DNA of 64,000 nt from Psococerastis gibbosa (Eukaryota; Arthropoda; Insecta; Psocodea; Psocidae): positions 34,833,019-34,897,018 of the forward strand of contig OZ020491.1 of NCBI GenBank assembly GCA_963971405.1, in the 5' to 3' direction. Of this stretch, positions 48,945 through 62,418 are shown piece after piece. Position 1 is the stretch's first letter, and each line of letters opens with the position of its first letter. The notes beneath the pieces are model-generated. The model ran no database searches and was not told where the DNA came from. It saw only the letters and a program-made list of their open reading frames with translations. The translations under genes were made by a program, and so were the position numbers.

Positions 48945-50942
48945 ATTGCTCAATGTTAATTACAATACAGTGAGCCATAATAAGCCAAATTAAGACACCC
49001 TTGTCATATCAAGACCTTTAAAAAAAATAAAATAAGTAAATAGCTATTTTTTTTATTCTTGTCGAATGAATTTTTTTTGGCAACATTTAAACCGATGAAC
49101 ACGCAGGAGCAATTGCTCAATGTCAAGTACAATACAATGAGCCTAAATAAGCAAAATTAAGACACCTATATCTTTTTAAGACCTTTAAAAAAAATAAAAT
49201 AAGTAAATAGCTATTTTTCTAATTCTTGTCGAATGAATTTTTTTTAGCTACATTTACACCGATGAACACGCACGAGCAATTGGTTAATGTTAAGTACAAT
49301 ACAATGAGCCAAAATAAGCAAAATTAAGACACCCTTATCATATCACGACCTTTAAAAAAATAAAATAAGTAAATAGCTATTTTTTTTATTCTTGTCGAAT
49401 GAATTTCTTTTAGCAACATTTAAACCGATGAACACGCAGGAGCAATTGCTCAATGTCAAGTGCAATACATTGAGCTAAAAAAAGCAAAATTAAGACACCT
49501 ATATCTTTTTAAAACCTTTAAAAAAATAAAATAAGTAAATAGCTATTTTTCTAATTCTTGTCGAATGAATTTTTTTTAGCTACATTTACACCGATGAACA
49601 CGCAGGAGCAATTGCTCAATGTTAATTACAATACAATGAGCCATAATAAGCCAAATTAAGACACCCGTGGCATACCAAGACCTTTAAAAAAAATAAAATA
49701 AGTAAATAGCTATTTTTTTTATTCTTGTCGAATGAATTTTTTTTAGCAACATTTACACCGATGAACACGCAGGAGCATGTGGCCGATGTTAAGTACAATA
49801 CAGTGAGCCTAAATAAGCAAATAAGACACCTATATCTTTTTAAGACCTTTAAAAAAAATAAAATAAGTAAATAGCTATTTTTCTTATTCTTGTCGAATGA
49901 ATTTTTTTTAGGTACATTTACACCGATGAACACGCAGGAACAATTGCTCAATGTTAGGTGCAATACATTGAGAGAAAAAAAGCAAAATAAAGACAGCTAT
50001 ATCTTTTTAAAACCTTTAAAAAAATAAAATAAGTAAATAGCTATTTTTCTTATTCTTGTCGAATGAATTTTTTTTTAGCTACATTTACACTGATGAACAC
50101 GCAGGAACAATTGTTCAATGTTAATTACAATACATTGAGCCAAAACAAGCCAAATTAAGACACCAGTGTCATATCAAGACCTTTAAAAAAAATAAAATAA
50201 GTAAATAGCTATTTTTCGTATTCTTGTCGATTGAATTTTTTGTAGCTACATTTACACCGATGAACACGCACGAGCAAGTGGCCAATATTAAGTTCAATAC
50301 ATTGAGCCTAAATAAGCAAAACTAAGACACCTATATCTTTTTAAGACCTTTAAAAAAAATAAAATAAGTAAATAGCTATTTTTCTTATTCTTGTCGAATG
50401 AATTTTTTTTAGCTACATTTACAACGATGAACACGCAGGAGCAATTGCTTAATGTTAAGTACAATACAATGAGCCTAAATAATCAAAACTAAGACACCTA
50501 TATCTTTTTAAGACCTTTAAAAAAAATAAAATAAGTAAATAGCTATTTTTCTTATTCTTGTCGAATGAATTTTTTTTAGCTACATTTAAACCGATGAACA
50601 CGCAGGAGCAATTGCTTAATGTCAAGTACAATACAATGAGCCAAAATAAGCAAAATTAAGACACCTATATCTTTTTAAAACCTTTAAAAAAATAAAATAA
50701 GTAAATAGCTATTTTTCTTATTCTTGTCGAATGAATTTTTTTTAGCTACATTTACACTGATGAACATGCAGGAACAATTGCTCAATGTTAATTACAATAC
50801 AATGAGCCAAAACAAGCCAAATAAAGACACCCGTGTCATATCAAGACCTTTAAAAAAAATAAAATAAGTAAATAGCTATTTTTCGTATTCTTGTCGAATG
50901 AATTTTTTTAGCTACATTTACACCGATGAACACGCAGGAGCA
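48945..50942 (+). repeat. 12-mer HOR, unit 3 (1,998 bp)
   Basis: It shares GTGGCATACC in m20 (about 49668) with unit 2, so the pair descends from one unit after the split from unit 1. Its m25 reads AATAATCAAAAC (about 50480), one base from the AATAATTAAAAC of the other copies. Near 50764 it has GAACATGCAGG, a CpG-to-TpG change of the normally invariant GAACACGCA. Confidence 0.93.
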
Positions 50943-52253
50943 ATTGCTCAATGTTAATTACAATACAGTGAGCCATAATAAGCCAAATTAAGACACCCTT
51001 GTCATATCAAGACCTTTAAAAAAAATAAAATAAGTAAATAGCTATTTTTTTTATTCTTGTCGAATGAATTTTTTTTGGCAACATTTAAACCGATGAACAC
51101 GCAGGAGCAATTGCTCAATGTCAAGTACAATACAATGAGCCTAAATAAGTAAAATTAAGACACCTATATCTTTTTAAGACCTTTAAAAAAAATAAAATAA
51201 GTAAATAGCTATTTTTCTAATTCTTGTCGAATGAATTTTTTTTAGCTACATTTACACCGATGAACACGCACGAGCAATTGGTTAATGTTAAGTACAATAC
51301 AATGAGCCAAAATAAGCAAAATTAAGACACCCTTATCATATCACGACCTTTAAAAAAATAAAATAAGTAAATAGCTATTTTTTTTATTCTTGTCGAATGA
51401 ATTTCTTTTAGCAACATTTAAACCGATGAGCACGCAGGAGCAATTGCTCAATGTCAAGTGCAATACATTGAGCTAAAAAAAGCAAAATTAAGACACCTAT
51501 ATCTTTTTAAAACCTTTAAAAAAATAAAATAAGTAAATAGCTATTTTTCTAATTCTTGTCGAATGAATTTTTTTTAGCTACATTTACACCGATGAACACG
51601 CAGGAGCAATTGCTCAATGTTAATAAGCAAATAAGACACCTATATCTTTTTAAGACCTTTAAAAAAAATAAAATAAGTAAATAGCTATTTTTCTTATTCT
51701 TGTCGAATGAATTTTTTTTAGGTACATTTACACCGATGAACACGCAGGAACAATTGCTCAATGTTAGGTGCAATACATTGAGCCAAAAAAAGCAAAATTA
51801 AGACAGCTATATCTTTTTAAAACCTTTAAAAAAATAAAATAAGCAAATAGCTATTTTTCTTATTCTTGTCGAATGAATTTTTTTTTAGCTACATTTACAC
51901 TGATGAACACGCAGGAACAATTGTTCAATGTTAATTACAATACATTGAGCCAAAACAAGCCAAATTAAGACACCAGTGTCATATCAAGACCTTTAAAAAA
52001 AATAAAATAAGTAAATAGCTATTTTTCGTATTCTTGTCGATTGAATTTTTTGTAGCTACATTTACACCGATGAACAGGCACGAGCAAGTGGCCAATATTA
52101 AGTTCAATACATTGAGCCTAAATAAGCAAAACTAAGACACCTATATCTTTTTAAGACCTTTAAAAAAAATAAAATAAGTAAATAGCTATTTTTCTTATTC
52201 TTGTCGAATGAATTTTTTTTAGCTACATTTACAACGATGAACACGCAGGAGCA
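50943..52253 (+). repeat. 12-mer HOR, unit 4, truncated and with a 188 bp deletion
   Basis: Order: m16, m17, m18, m19, fused m20/m21, m22, m23, m24; m25, m26 and m15 are missing. The distance between matching m22 sites in units 3 and 4 is 1,810 bp rather than 1,998, so 188 bp are lost. The join reads CAATGTTAATAAGCAAATAAG at about 51614-51634: m20 runs to its TTAA, then m21 resumes. Its m22 has GAGCCAAAAAAAGC and AAAATTAAGACAGC, the older state, and AAGCAAATAGC near 51841. The right end passes into the divergent island inside an m25-like monomer. Confidence 0.9.
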
Positions 52254-53585
52254 ATTGCTTAATGTTTAGTACAATACAATGAGCCAAAATAAGCAAAATT
52301 AAGACACCCTTATCATATCAAGACCCTTAAAAAAATAAAATAAGTAAATAGCTATTTTTTTTATTCTTGTCGAATGAATTTTTTTTAGCAACATTTAAAC
52401 CGATGAACACGCAGGAGCAATTGCTGAATGTTAATTACAATACAATGAGCCAAAATAAGCCAATTTAAGACACCTGTGTCATATCAAGACCTTTAAAAAA
52501 AATAAAATAAGTATATAGCTATTTTTCGTATTCTTTTCGAATGAATTTTTTGTAGCTACACTTACACCGATGAACACGCAGGAGCAAGTGGGCAATGTTA
52601 AGTACAATACAGTGAGCCTAAATGAGCAAAATTAAGACACCTATATCTTTTTAAAACCTTTAAAAAAATAAAATGAGTAAATAGCTATTTTTCTTATTCT
52701 TGTCGAATGAATTTTTTTTAGCTACATTTACACCGATGAACACGCAGGAACAATTGCTCAATGTTGATTTTAATACAACGAGCCAAAATAAGCCAAATTA
52801 AGACACCCGTGTTATATCAAGACCTTTAAAAAAAATAAAATAAGTATAAAGCTATTTTTCGTATTCTTGTCGAATGAATTTTTTTTAGCTACATTTACAC
52901 CGATGAACACGCAGGAGCAATTGCTCAATGTCAAGTACAATACAATGAGCCTAAATAAGCAAAATTAAGACACCTGTATCTTTTTAAGACCTTTTGAAAA
53001 ATAAAATAAGTAAATAGCTATTTTTCTTATTCTTGTCGAATGAATTTTTTTTAGCTACATTTACACCGATGAACACGCACAAACAATTGCTTAATGTTAA
53101 GTGCAATACATTGAGCCGAAATAAGCAAAATTAAGACACCTATATCCTTTTAAAACCTTTAAAAAAAATAAAATAAGTAAATAGCTATTTTTCTTATTCT
53201 TGTCGAATGAATTTTTTTTAGCTACATTTACACCGATGAACACGCAGGAGCAATTGCTCAATGTTAAGTACAATACAATGAGCCAAAACAAGCAAAATTA
53301 AGACACCCTTATCATATCAAGACCTTTAAAAAAAATAAAATAAGTAAATAGCTATTTTTTTTTATTCTTGTCGAATGAATTTTTTTAGCAACATTTAAAC
53401 CGATGAACACGCAGGAGCAATTGCTCAATGTCAAGTACAATACAATATGCCAAAATAAGCAAAATTAAGACACCTATATCTTTTTAAAACCTTTAAAAAA
53501 ATAAAATAAGTAAATAGCTATTTTTCTTATTCTTGTCGAATGAATTTTTTTTAGCTACATTTACACCGATGAACACGCAGGAACA

Positions 53586-54583
53586 ATTGCTCAATGTTAA
53601 GTACAATACATTGAGCCAAAATAAGCAAAATTAAGACACCTATATCTTTCTAAAACCTTTAAAAAAAATAAAATAAGTAAATAGCTATTTTTATTATTCT
53701 TGTCGAATGAATTTTTTGTAGCTACATTTACACCGATGAACACGCAAGAGCAATTGCTCAATGTTAATTTCAATACAATGAGCCAAAATAAGCAAAATTA
53801 AGACATTCTTATCATATCAAGACCTTTAAAAAAATAAAATAAGTAAATAGCTATTTTTTTTATTCTTGTCGAATGAATTTTTTTTAGCAACATTTAAACC
53901 GATGAACACGCAGGAGAAATTGCTCAATGTTAATTACAATACAATGAGCCAAAATAAGCCAATTTAAGACACCCGTGTCATATCAAGACCTTTAAAAAAA
54001 ATAAAATAATTATATAGCTATTTTTCTTATTCTTGTCGAATGAATTTTTTTTAGCTACATTTACACCGATGAACACGCAGGAACAATTGCTCAATGTTAA
54101 GTACAATACATTGAGCCAAAATAAGCAAAATTAAGACACCTATATCTTTCTAAAACCTTTAAAAAAAATAAAATAAGTAAATAGCTATTTTTATTATTCT
54201 TGTCGAATGAATTTTTTGTAGCTACATTTACACCGATGAACACGCAAGAGCAATTGCTCAATGTTAATTTCAATGCAATGAGCCAAAATAAGCAAAATTA
54301 AGACACCCTTATCATATCAAGACCTTTAAAAAATGAAATAAGTAAATAGCTATTTTTTTTAATCTTGTCGAATGAATTTTTTTTAGCAACATTTAAACCG
54401 ATGAACACGCAGGAGCAATTGCTCAATGTTAATTACAATACAGTTAGCCAAAATAAGCCAATTTAAGACACCCGTGTCATATCAAGACCTTTAAAAAAAA
54501 TAAAATAAGTATATAGCTATTTTTCGTATTCTTGTCGAATGAATTTTTGGTAGCTACATTTACACCGATGAACACGCAGGAGC
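53586..54583 (+). repeat. Tandem trimer in divergent island (500 bp period)
   Basis: Units 53586-54085 and 54086-54583 share three successive monomers. The first has TTTCTAAAACC and TTATTATTCTTG with TTTTTTGTAGC, the second TTAATTTCAAT, and the third CCAATTTAAGACACCCG. Differences include GACATTCTTATC (unit 1) against GACACCCTTATC (unit 2), CAATGCAATG in unit 2, AAAAAATGAAATAAG in unit 2, and AATTATATAGC in unit 1. The level of difference is higher than between the 12-mers, so this duplication looks older. Confidence 0.85.
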
Positions 54584-55591
54584 AAGTGGCCGATGTTAAG
54601 TACAATACAGTGAGCCTAAATAAGCAAAATTAAGACACCTATATCTTTTTAAGACCTTTAAAAAAAATAAAATAAGTAAATAGCTATTTTTCTCATTCTT
54701 GTCGAATGAATTTTTTTTAGCTACATTTACACCGATGAACACGCAGGAGCAATTGCTCAATGTCAAGTGCAATACATTGAGCCAAAAAAAGCAAAATTAA
54801 GACACCTATATCTTTTTAAAACCTTTAAAAAAATAAAATAAGTAAATAGCTATTTTTCGTATTCTTGTCGATTGAATTTTTTGTCGCTACATTTACACCG
54901 ATGAACACGCAGGAGCAATTGCTCAATGTCAAGTGCAATACATTGAGCCAAAAAAAGCAAAATTAAGACACCTATATCTTTTTAAAACCTTTAAAAAAAT
55001 AAAATAAGTAAATAGCTATTTTTCTTATTCTTGTCGAATGAATTTTTTTTAGCTACATTTACACCGATGAACACGCAGGAACAATTGCTCAATGTTAATT
55101 TTAATACAATGAGCCAAAATAAGCCAAATTAAGACACCCGTGTCATATCAAGACCTTTAAAAAAAATAAAATAAGTATATGGCTATTTTTCGTATTCTTG
55201 TCGATTGAATTTTTTTTAGCTACATTTACACCGATGAACACGCAGGAGCTCAATGCTCAATTGCTCAATGTTGAATACAATACAGTGAGCCAAAGTAAGC
55301 AAAATTAAGACACCCTTATCATATCAAGACCTTTTGAAAAATAAAATAAGTAAATAGCTATTTTTCTTATTCTTGTCGAATGAATTTTTTTTAGCTACAT
55401 TTACACCGACGAACACGCACAAACAATTGCTCAATGTTTAGTACAATACATTGAGCCAAAATAAGCAAAATTAAGACACCTATATCTTTTTAAAACCTTT
55501 AAAAAAAATAAAATAAGTAAATAGCTATTTTTCTTATTCTTGTCGAATGAATTTTTTTTAGCTACATTTACACCGATGAACACGCAGGAGC
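54584..55591 (+). repeat. Divergent 6-mer, copy 1, with a 10 bp internal duplication
   Basis: Order: m11-like (AAGTGGCCGATG), m12-like (GTCAAGTGC), a second m12-like with TCGATTG and TTTGTCGCTAC, m3-like with TATATGGC, m4-like with TTGAATAC and CCTTTTGAAAAA, and m5-like with TTTAGTAC. The m4-like start is expanded: GGAGCTCAATGCTCAATTGC near 55246-55265 contains about 10 extra bases compared with the partner copy's GGAGCAATTGC. The extra m12-like monomer makes this copy one unit longer than its partner. Confidence 0.83.
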
Positions 55592-56424
55592 AAGTGGCCG
55601 ATGTTAAGTACAATACAGTGAGCCTAAATAAGCAAAATTAAGACACCTATATCTTTTTAAGACCTTAAAAAAAATAAAATAAGTAAATAGCTATTTTTCT
55701 CATTCTTGTCGAATGAATTTTTTTTAGCTACATTTACACCGATGAACACGCAGGAGCAATTGCTCAATGTCAAGTGCAATACATTGAGCCAAAAAAAGCA
55801 AAATTAAGACACCTATATCTTTTTAAAACCTTTAAAAAAATAAAATAAGTAAATAGCTATTTTTCTTATTCTTGTCGAATGAATTTTTTTTAGCTACATT
55901 TACACCGATGAACACGCAGGAACAATTGCTCAATGTTAATTTTAATACAATGAGCCAAAATAAGCCAAATTAAGACACCCGTGTCATATCAAGACCTTTA
56001 AAAAAAATAAAATAAGTATATGGCTATTTTTCGTATTCTTGTCGATTGAATTTTTTTTAGCTACATTTACACCGATGAACACGCAGGAGCAATTGCTCAA
56101 TGTTGAATACAATACAGTGAGCCAAAGTAAGCAAAATTAAGACACCCTTATCATATCAAGACCTTTTGAAAAATAAAATAAGTAAATAGCTATTTTTCTT
56201 ATTCTTGTCGAATGAATTTTTTTTAGCTACATTTACACCGACGAACACGCACAAACAATTGCTCAATGTTTAGTACAATACATTGAGCCAAAATAAGCAA
56301 AATTAAGACACCTATATCTTTTTAAAACCTTTAAAAAAAATAAAATAAGTAAATAGCTATTTTTCTTATTCTTGTCGAATGAATTTTTTTTAGCTACATT
56401 TACACCGATGAACACGCAGGAGCA
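55592..56424 (+). repeat. Divergent 5-mer, copy 2 (833 bp)
   Basis: It carries the m11-like, m12-like, m3-like (TATATGGC), m4-like (TTGAATAC) and m5-like (TTTAGTAC) monomers of the block that starts at 54584. Both copies share the rare ACACCGACGAACACGCAC before the m5-like unit and CTCATTCTTG in the m11-like unit. It lacks the extra m12-like monomer and the 10 bp expansion, so those may be gains in copy 1 or losses here. Confidence 0.85.
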
Positions 56425-56926
56425 ATTGCTCAATGTTACGTACAATACAGTGAGCCAAAATAAGCAAAATTAAGACACCCTTATCATATCAAGACCTTTA
56501 AAAAAAATAAAATAAGTAAATAGCTATTTTTTTTTATTCTTGTTGAATGAATTTTTTTTAGCAACATTTAAACCGATGAACACGCAGGAGCAATTGCTCA
56601 ATGTCAAGTACAATACAATGAGCCAAAATAAGCAAAATTAAGACACCTATATCTTTTTAAAACCTTTAAAAAAATAAAATAAGTAAATAGCTATTTTTCT
56701 AATTCTTGTCGTATGAATTTTTTTTAGCTACATTTACACCGATGAACACGCAGGAGCAATTGCTCAATGTTAAGTACAATACATTGAGCCAAAATAAGCA
56801 AAATTAAGACACCTATATCTTTCTTAAAACTTTTAAAAAAAATAAAATAAGTAAATAGCTATTTTTCTTATTCTTGTCGAATGAATTTTTTTTAGCTACA
56901 TTTACACCGATGAACACGCAGGAACA

Positions 56927-58091
56927 ATTGCTCAATGTTAAATACAATACATTGAGCCAAAATAAGCAAAATTAAGACACCTATATCTTTCTTAAACCTT
57001 TAAAAAAAATAAAATAAGTAAATAGCTATTTTTCTTATTCTTGTCGAATGAATTTTTTGTAGCTACATTTACACCGATGAACACGCAAGAGCAATTGCTC
57101 AATGTTAATTTCAATACAATGAGCCAAAATAAGCAAAATTAAGACACCCTTATCATATCAAGACCTTTAAAAAAATAAAATAAGTACATAGCTATTTTTT
57201 TTATTCTTGTCGAATGAATTTTTTTTAGCAACATTTAAACCGATGAACACGCAGGAGCAATTGCTCAATGTTAATTACAATACTATGAGCCAAAATAAGC
57301 CAATTTAAGACACCCGTGTCATATCAAGACTTTTAAAAAAAATAAAATAAGTATATAGCTATTTCTCGTATTCTTGTCGAATGAATTTTTTGTAGCTACA
57401 TTTACACCGATGAACACGCAGGAGCAAGTGGCCGATGTTAAGTACAATACAGTGAGCCTAAATAAGCAAAATTAAGACACCTATATCTTTTTTAGACCTT
57501 TAAAAAAAATAAAATAAGTAAAAAGCTATTTTTCTTATTCTTGTCGAATGAATTTTTTTTAGCTACATTTACACCGATGAACACGCAGGAGCAATTGCTC
57601 AATGTCAAGTGCAATACATTGAGCCAAAAAAAGCAAAATTAAGACACCTATATCTTTTTAAAACCTTTAAAAAAATAAAATAATTAAATAGCTATTTTTC
57701 TAATTCTTGTCGAATGATTTTTTTTTAGCTACATTTACACAGATGAACACGCAGGAGCAATTGCACAATGTTAATTACAATACAGTGAGCCATAATAAGC
57801 CAAATTAAGACTTCCGTGTCATATCAAGACCTTTAAAAAAATTAAATAAGTAAATAGCTATTTTTTTTATTCTTGTCGAATGAATTTTTTTTAGCAACAT
57901 TTAAACCGATGAACACGCAGGAGCAATTGCTCAATGTCAAGTACAATACAATGAGCCTAAATAAGCAAAATTAAGACACCTATATATTTTTAAGACCTTT
58001 AAAAAAATAAAATAAGTAAATAGCTATTTTTCTAATTCTTGTCGAATGAATTTTTTTTAGCTACATTTACACCGATGAACACGCAGGAGCA
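56927..58091 (+). repeat. Seven monomers duplicated from the left end (matches 1831-2996)
   Basis: This stretch matches 1831-2996 at an offset of about 55.1 kb. Shared rare bases include TACTATGAGC, AAGACTTTTAAAA, TCTTTTTTAGACC, GAATGATTTTTTTT, ACACAGATGAAC and GCACAATG. Changes found only here include GACTTCCGTGTC near 57809 and AAAAAGCTATTT near 57521. The following sequence differs (m20 here, m2 at the left end), so the homology stops at a monomer boundary or within a shared stretch. Confidence 0.85.
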
Positions 58092-61000
58092 ATTGCTCAA
58101 TGTTAATTACAATACAATGAGCCATAATAAGCCAAATTAAGACACCCGTGTCATACCAAGACCTTTAAAAAAAATAAAATAAGTAAATAGCTATTTTTTT
58201 TATTCTTGTCGAATGAATTTTTTTTAGCAACATTTACACCGATGAACACGCAGGAGCATGTGGCCGATGTTAAGTACAATACAGTGAGCCTAAATAAGCA
58301 AATAAGACACCTATATCTTTTTAAGACCTTTAAAAAAAATAAAATAAGTAAATAGCTATTTTTCTTATTCTTGTCGAATGAATTTTTTTTAGGTACATTT
58401 ACACCGATGAACTCGCAGGAACAATTGCTCAATGTTAGGTGCAATACATTGAGAGAAAAAAAGCAAAATTAAGACAGCTATATCTTTTTAAAACCTTTAA
58501 AAAAATAAAATAAGTAAATAGCTATTTTTCTTATTCTTGTCGAATGAATTTTTTTTTAGCTACATTTACACTGATGAACACGCAGGAACAATTGTTCAAT
58601 GTTAATTACAATACATTGAGCCAAAACAAGCCAAATTAAGACACCAGTGTCATATCAAGACCTTTAAAAAAAATAAAATAAGTAAATAGCTATTTTTCGT
58701 ATTCTTGTCGATTGAATTTTTTGTAGCTACATTTACACCGATGAACACGCACGAGCAAGTGGCCAATATTAAGTTCAATACATTGAGCCTAAATAAGCAA
58801 AACTAAGACACCTATATCTTTTTAAGACCTTTAAAAAAAATAAAATAAGTAAATAGCTATTTTTCTTATTCTTGTCGAATGAATTTTTTTTAGCTACATT
58901 TACAACGATGAACACGCAGGAGCAATTGCTTAATGTTTAGTACAATACAATGAGCCTAAATAAGCAAAACTAAGACACCTATATCTTTTTAAGACCTTTA
59001 AAAAAAATAAAATAAGTAAATAGCTATTTTTCTTATTCTTGTCGAATGAATTTTTTTTAGCTACATTTACACCGATGAACACGCAGGAGAAATTGCTCAA
59101 TGTTAATTACAATACAATGAGCCAAAATAAGCCAATTTAAGACACCCTTGTCATATCAAGACCTTTAAAAAAAAAATAAGTATATAGCTATTTTTCGTAT
59201 TCTTGCCGAATGAATTTTTTGTAGCTACATTTACACCGATGAACACGCAGGGGCAAGTGGCCAATGTTAAGTACAATACAGTGAGCCTAAATAAGCAACA
59301 TTAAGACACCTATGTCTTTTTAAGACCTTTAAAAAAAAAAAATAAGTAAATAGCTATTTTTCTTATTCTTGTCGAATGAATTTTTTTTAGGTACATTTAC
59401 ACCGATGAACACGCAGGAACAATTGCTCAATGTTAAGTGCAATACATTGAGCCAAAAAAAGCAAAATTAAGACACCTATATCTTTTTAAAACCTTTAAAA
59501 AAAATAAAATAAGTAAATAGCTATTTTTCTTATTCTTGTCGAATGAATTCTTTTTAGCTACATTTACACCGATGAACACGCAGAAGCAATTGCTCAATGT
59601 TAAGTACAATACATTGAGCCAAAATAAGCAAAATTAAGACACCCTTATCATATCAAGACCTTTAAAAAAAATAAAATAAGTAAATAGCTATTTTTTTTAT
59701 TCTTGTCGAATGAATTTTTTTTAGCTACATTTACACTGATGAACACGCAGGAACAATTGCTCAATGTTAATTACAATACAATGAGCCAAAACAAGCCAAA
59801 TAAAGACACCCGTGTCATATCAAGACCTTTAAAAAAAATAAAATAAGTAAATAGCTATTTTTCGTATTCTTGTCGAATGAATTTTTTTAGCTACATTTAC
59901 ACCGATGAACACGCAGGAGCAATTGCTCAATGTTAATTACAATACAGTGAGCCATAATAAGCCAAATTAAGACACCCTTGTCATATCAAGACCTTTAAAA
60001 AAAATAAAATAAGTAAATAGCTATTTTTTTTATTCTTGTCGAATGAATTTTTTTTGGCAACATTTAAACCGATGAACACGCAGGAGCAATTGCTTAATGT
60101 CAAGTACAATACAATGAGCCAAAATAAGCAAAATTAAGACACCTATATCTTTTTAAAACCTTTAAAAAAATAAAATAAGTAAATAGCTATTTTTCTTATT
60201 CTTGTCGAATGAATTTTTTTTAGCTACATTTACACTGATGAACACGCACGAGCAATTGGTTAATGTTAAGTACAATACAATGAGCCAAAATAAGCAAAAT
60301 TAAGACACCCTTATCATATCACGACCTTTAAAAAAATAAAATAAGTAAATAGCTATTTTTTTTATTCTTGTCGAATGAATTTCTTTTAGCAACATTTAAA
60401 CCGATGAACACGCAGGAGCAATTGCTCAATGTCAAGTGCAATACATTGAGCTAAAAAAAGCAAAATTAAGACACCTATATCTTTTTAAAACCTTTAAAAA
60501 AATAAAATAAGTAAATAGCTATTTTTCTAATTCTTGTCGAATGAATTTTTTTTAGCTACATTTACACCGATGAACACGCAGGAGCAATTGCTCAATGTTA
60601 ATTACAATACAATGAGCCATAATAAGCCAAATTAAGACACCCGTGTCATACCAAGACCTTTAAAAAAAATAAAATAAGTAAATAGCTATTTTTTTTATTC
60701 TTGTCGAATGAATTTTTTTTAGCAACATTTACACCGATGAACACGCAGGAGCATGTGGCCGATGTTAAGTACAATACAGTGAGCCTAAATAAGCAAATAA
60801 GACACCTATATCTTTTTAAGACCTTTAAAAAAAATAAAATAAGTAAATAGCTATTTTTCTTATTCTTGTCGAATGAATTTTTTTTAGGTACATTTAAACC
60901 GATGAACACGCAGGAACAATTGCTCAATGTTAGGTGCAATACATTGAGAGAAAAAAAGCAAAATTAAGACAGCTATATCTTTTTAAAACCTTTAAAAAAA

Positions 61001-62418
61001 TAAAATAAGTAAATAGCTATTTTTCTTATTCTTGTCGAATGAATTTTTTTTTAGCTACATTTACACTGATGAACACGCAGGAAAAATTGTTCAATGTTAA
61101 TTACAATACATTGAGCCAAAACAAGCCAAATTAAGACACCAGTGTCATATCAAGACCTTTAAAAAAAATAAAATAAGTAAATAGCTATTTTTCGTATTCT
61201 TGTCGATTGAATTTTTTGTAGCTACATTTACACCGATGAACACGCACGAGCAAGTGGCCAATATTAAGTTCAATACATTGAGCCTAAATAAGCAAAACTA
61301 AGACACCTATATCTTTTTAAGACCTTTAAAAAAAATAAAATAAGTAAATAGCTATTTTTCTTATTCTTGTCGAATGAATTTTTTTTAGCTACATTTACAA
61401 CGATGAACACGCAGGAGCAATTGCTTAATGTTTAGTACAATACAATGAGCCTAAATAAGCAAAACTAAGACACCTATATCTTTTTAAGACCTTTAAAAAA
61501 ATAAAATAAGTAAATAGCTATTTTTCTTATTCTTGTCGAATGAATTTTTTTTAGCTACATTTAAACCGATGAACACGCAGGAGCAATTGCTTAATGTCAA
61601 GTACAATACAATGAGCCAAAATAAGCAAAATTAAGACACCTATATCTTTTTAAAACCTTTAAAAAAATAAAATAAGTAAATAGCTATTTTTCTTATTCTT
61701 GTCGAATGAATTTTTTTTAGCAACATTTACACTGATGAACACGCAGGAACAATTGCTCAATGTTAATTTTAATACAGTGAGCCATAATAAGCCAAATTAA
61801 GACACCCGTGTCATATCAAGACCTTTAAAAAAAATAAAATAAGTAAATAGCTATTTTTTTTATTCTTGTCGAATGAATTTTTTTTAGCAACATTTAAACC
61901 GATGGACACGCAGGAGCAATTGCTCAATGTCAAGTACAATACAATGAGCCTAAATAAGCAAAATTAAGACACCTATATCTTTTTAAGACCTTTAAAAAAA
62001 ATTAAATAAGTAAATAGCTATTTTTCTAATTCTTGTCGAATGAATTTTTTTTAGCTACATTTACACCGATGAACACGCACGAGCAATTGCTTAATGTTAA
62101 GTACAATACAATGAGCCATAATAAGCAAAATTAAGACACCCTTATCATATCAAGACCTTTAAAAAAATAAAATAAGTAAATAGCTATTTTTTTTATTCTT
62201 GTCGAATGAATTTTTTTTAGCTACATTTACACCGATGAACACGCAGGAGAAATTGCTCAATGTTAATTTTAATACAATGAGCCAAAATAAGCCAAATTAA
62301 GACACCCGTGTCATATCAAGACCTTTAAAAAAAATAAAATAAGTATATAGCTATTTTTCGTATTCTTGTCGAATGAATTTTTTTTAGCTACATTTACACC
62401 GATGAACACGCAGGAGCA
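58092..62418 (+). repeat. HOR copy, 26 monomers (4,327 bp)
   Basis: Order: m20-m25, an m3/m10-like hybrid, m11, m12, an m13/m14 hybrid, m15, m16, m14/m17 hybrid, m18-m26, m16-like (TTAATTTTAAT), m1-m3. From 59092 it parallels 14318-17808, sharing TATGTCTTTTTAAG, GGAAAAATTGTTC and GATGGACACGC, and is one monomer shorter because m13 and m14 are fused. A private change at about 58411 reads GAACTCGCAGG for GAACACGCAGG. Confidence 0.87.

Larger units (their letters stand above)
52254..58091 (+). repeat. Divergent island, ~35 monomers
   Basis: The monomers here resemble the main subclasses but do not follow the canonical order, and many carry single-copy changes. Examples are GACCCTTAAAA near 52324, TTCTTTTCGAATG near 52532, CAACGAGCC near 52779, GTGTTATATC near 52810, CAATATGCC near 53445, GACATTCTTATC near 53805 and TTTTTGGTAGC near 54545. 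It contains its own short tandem duplications of three and five or six monomers. The looser homogeneity suggests an older or less exchanged segment trapped between younger HOR blocks. Its last seven monomers match 1831-2996. Confidence 0.85.
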
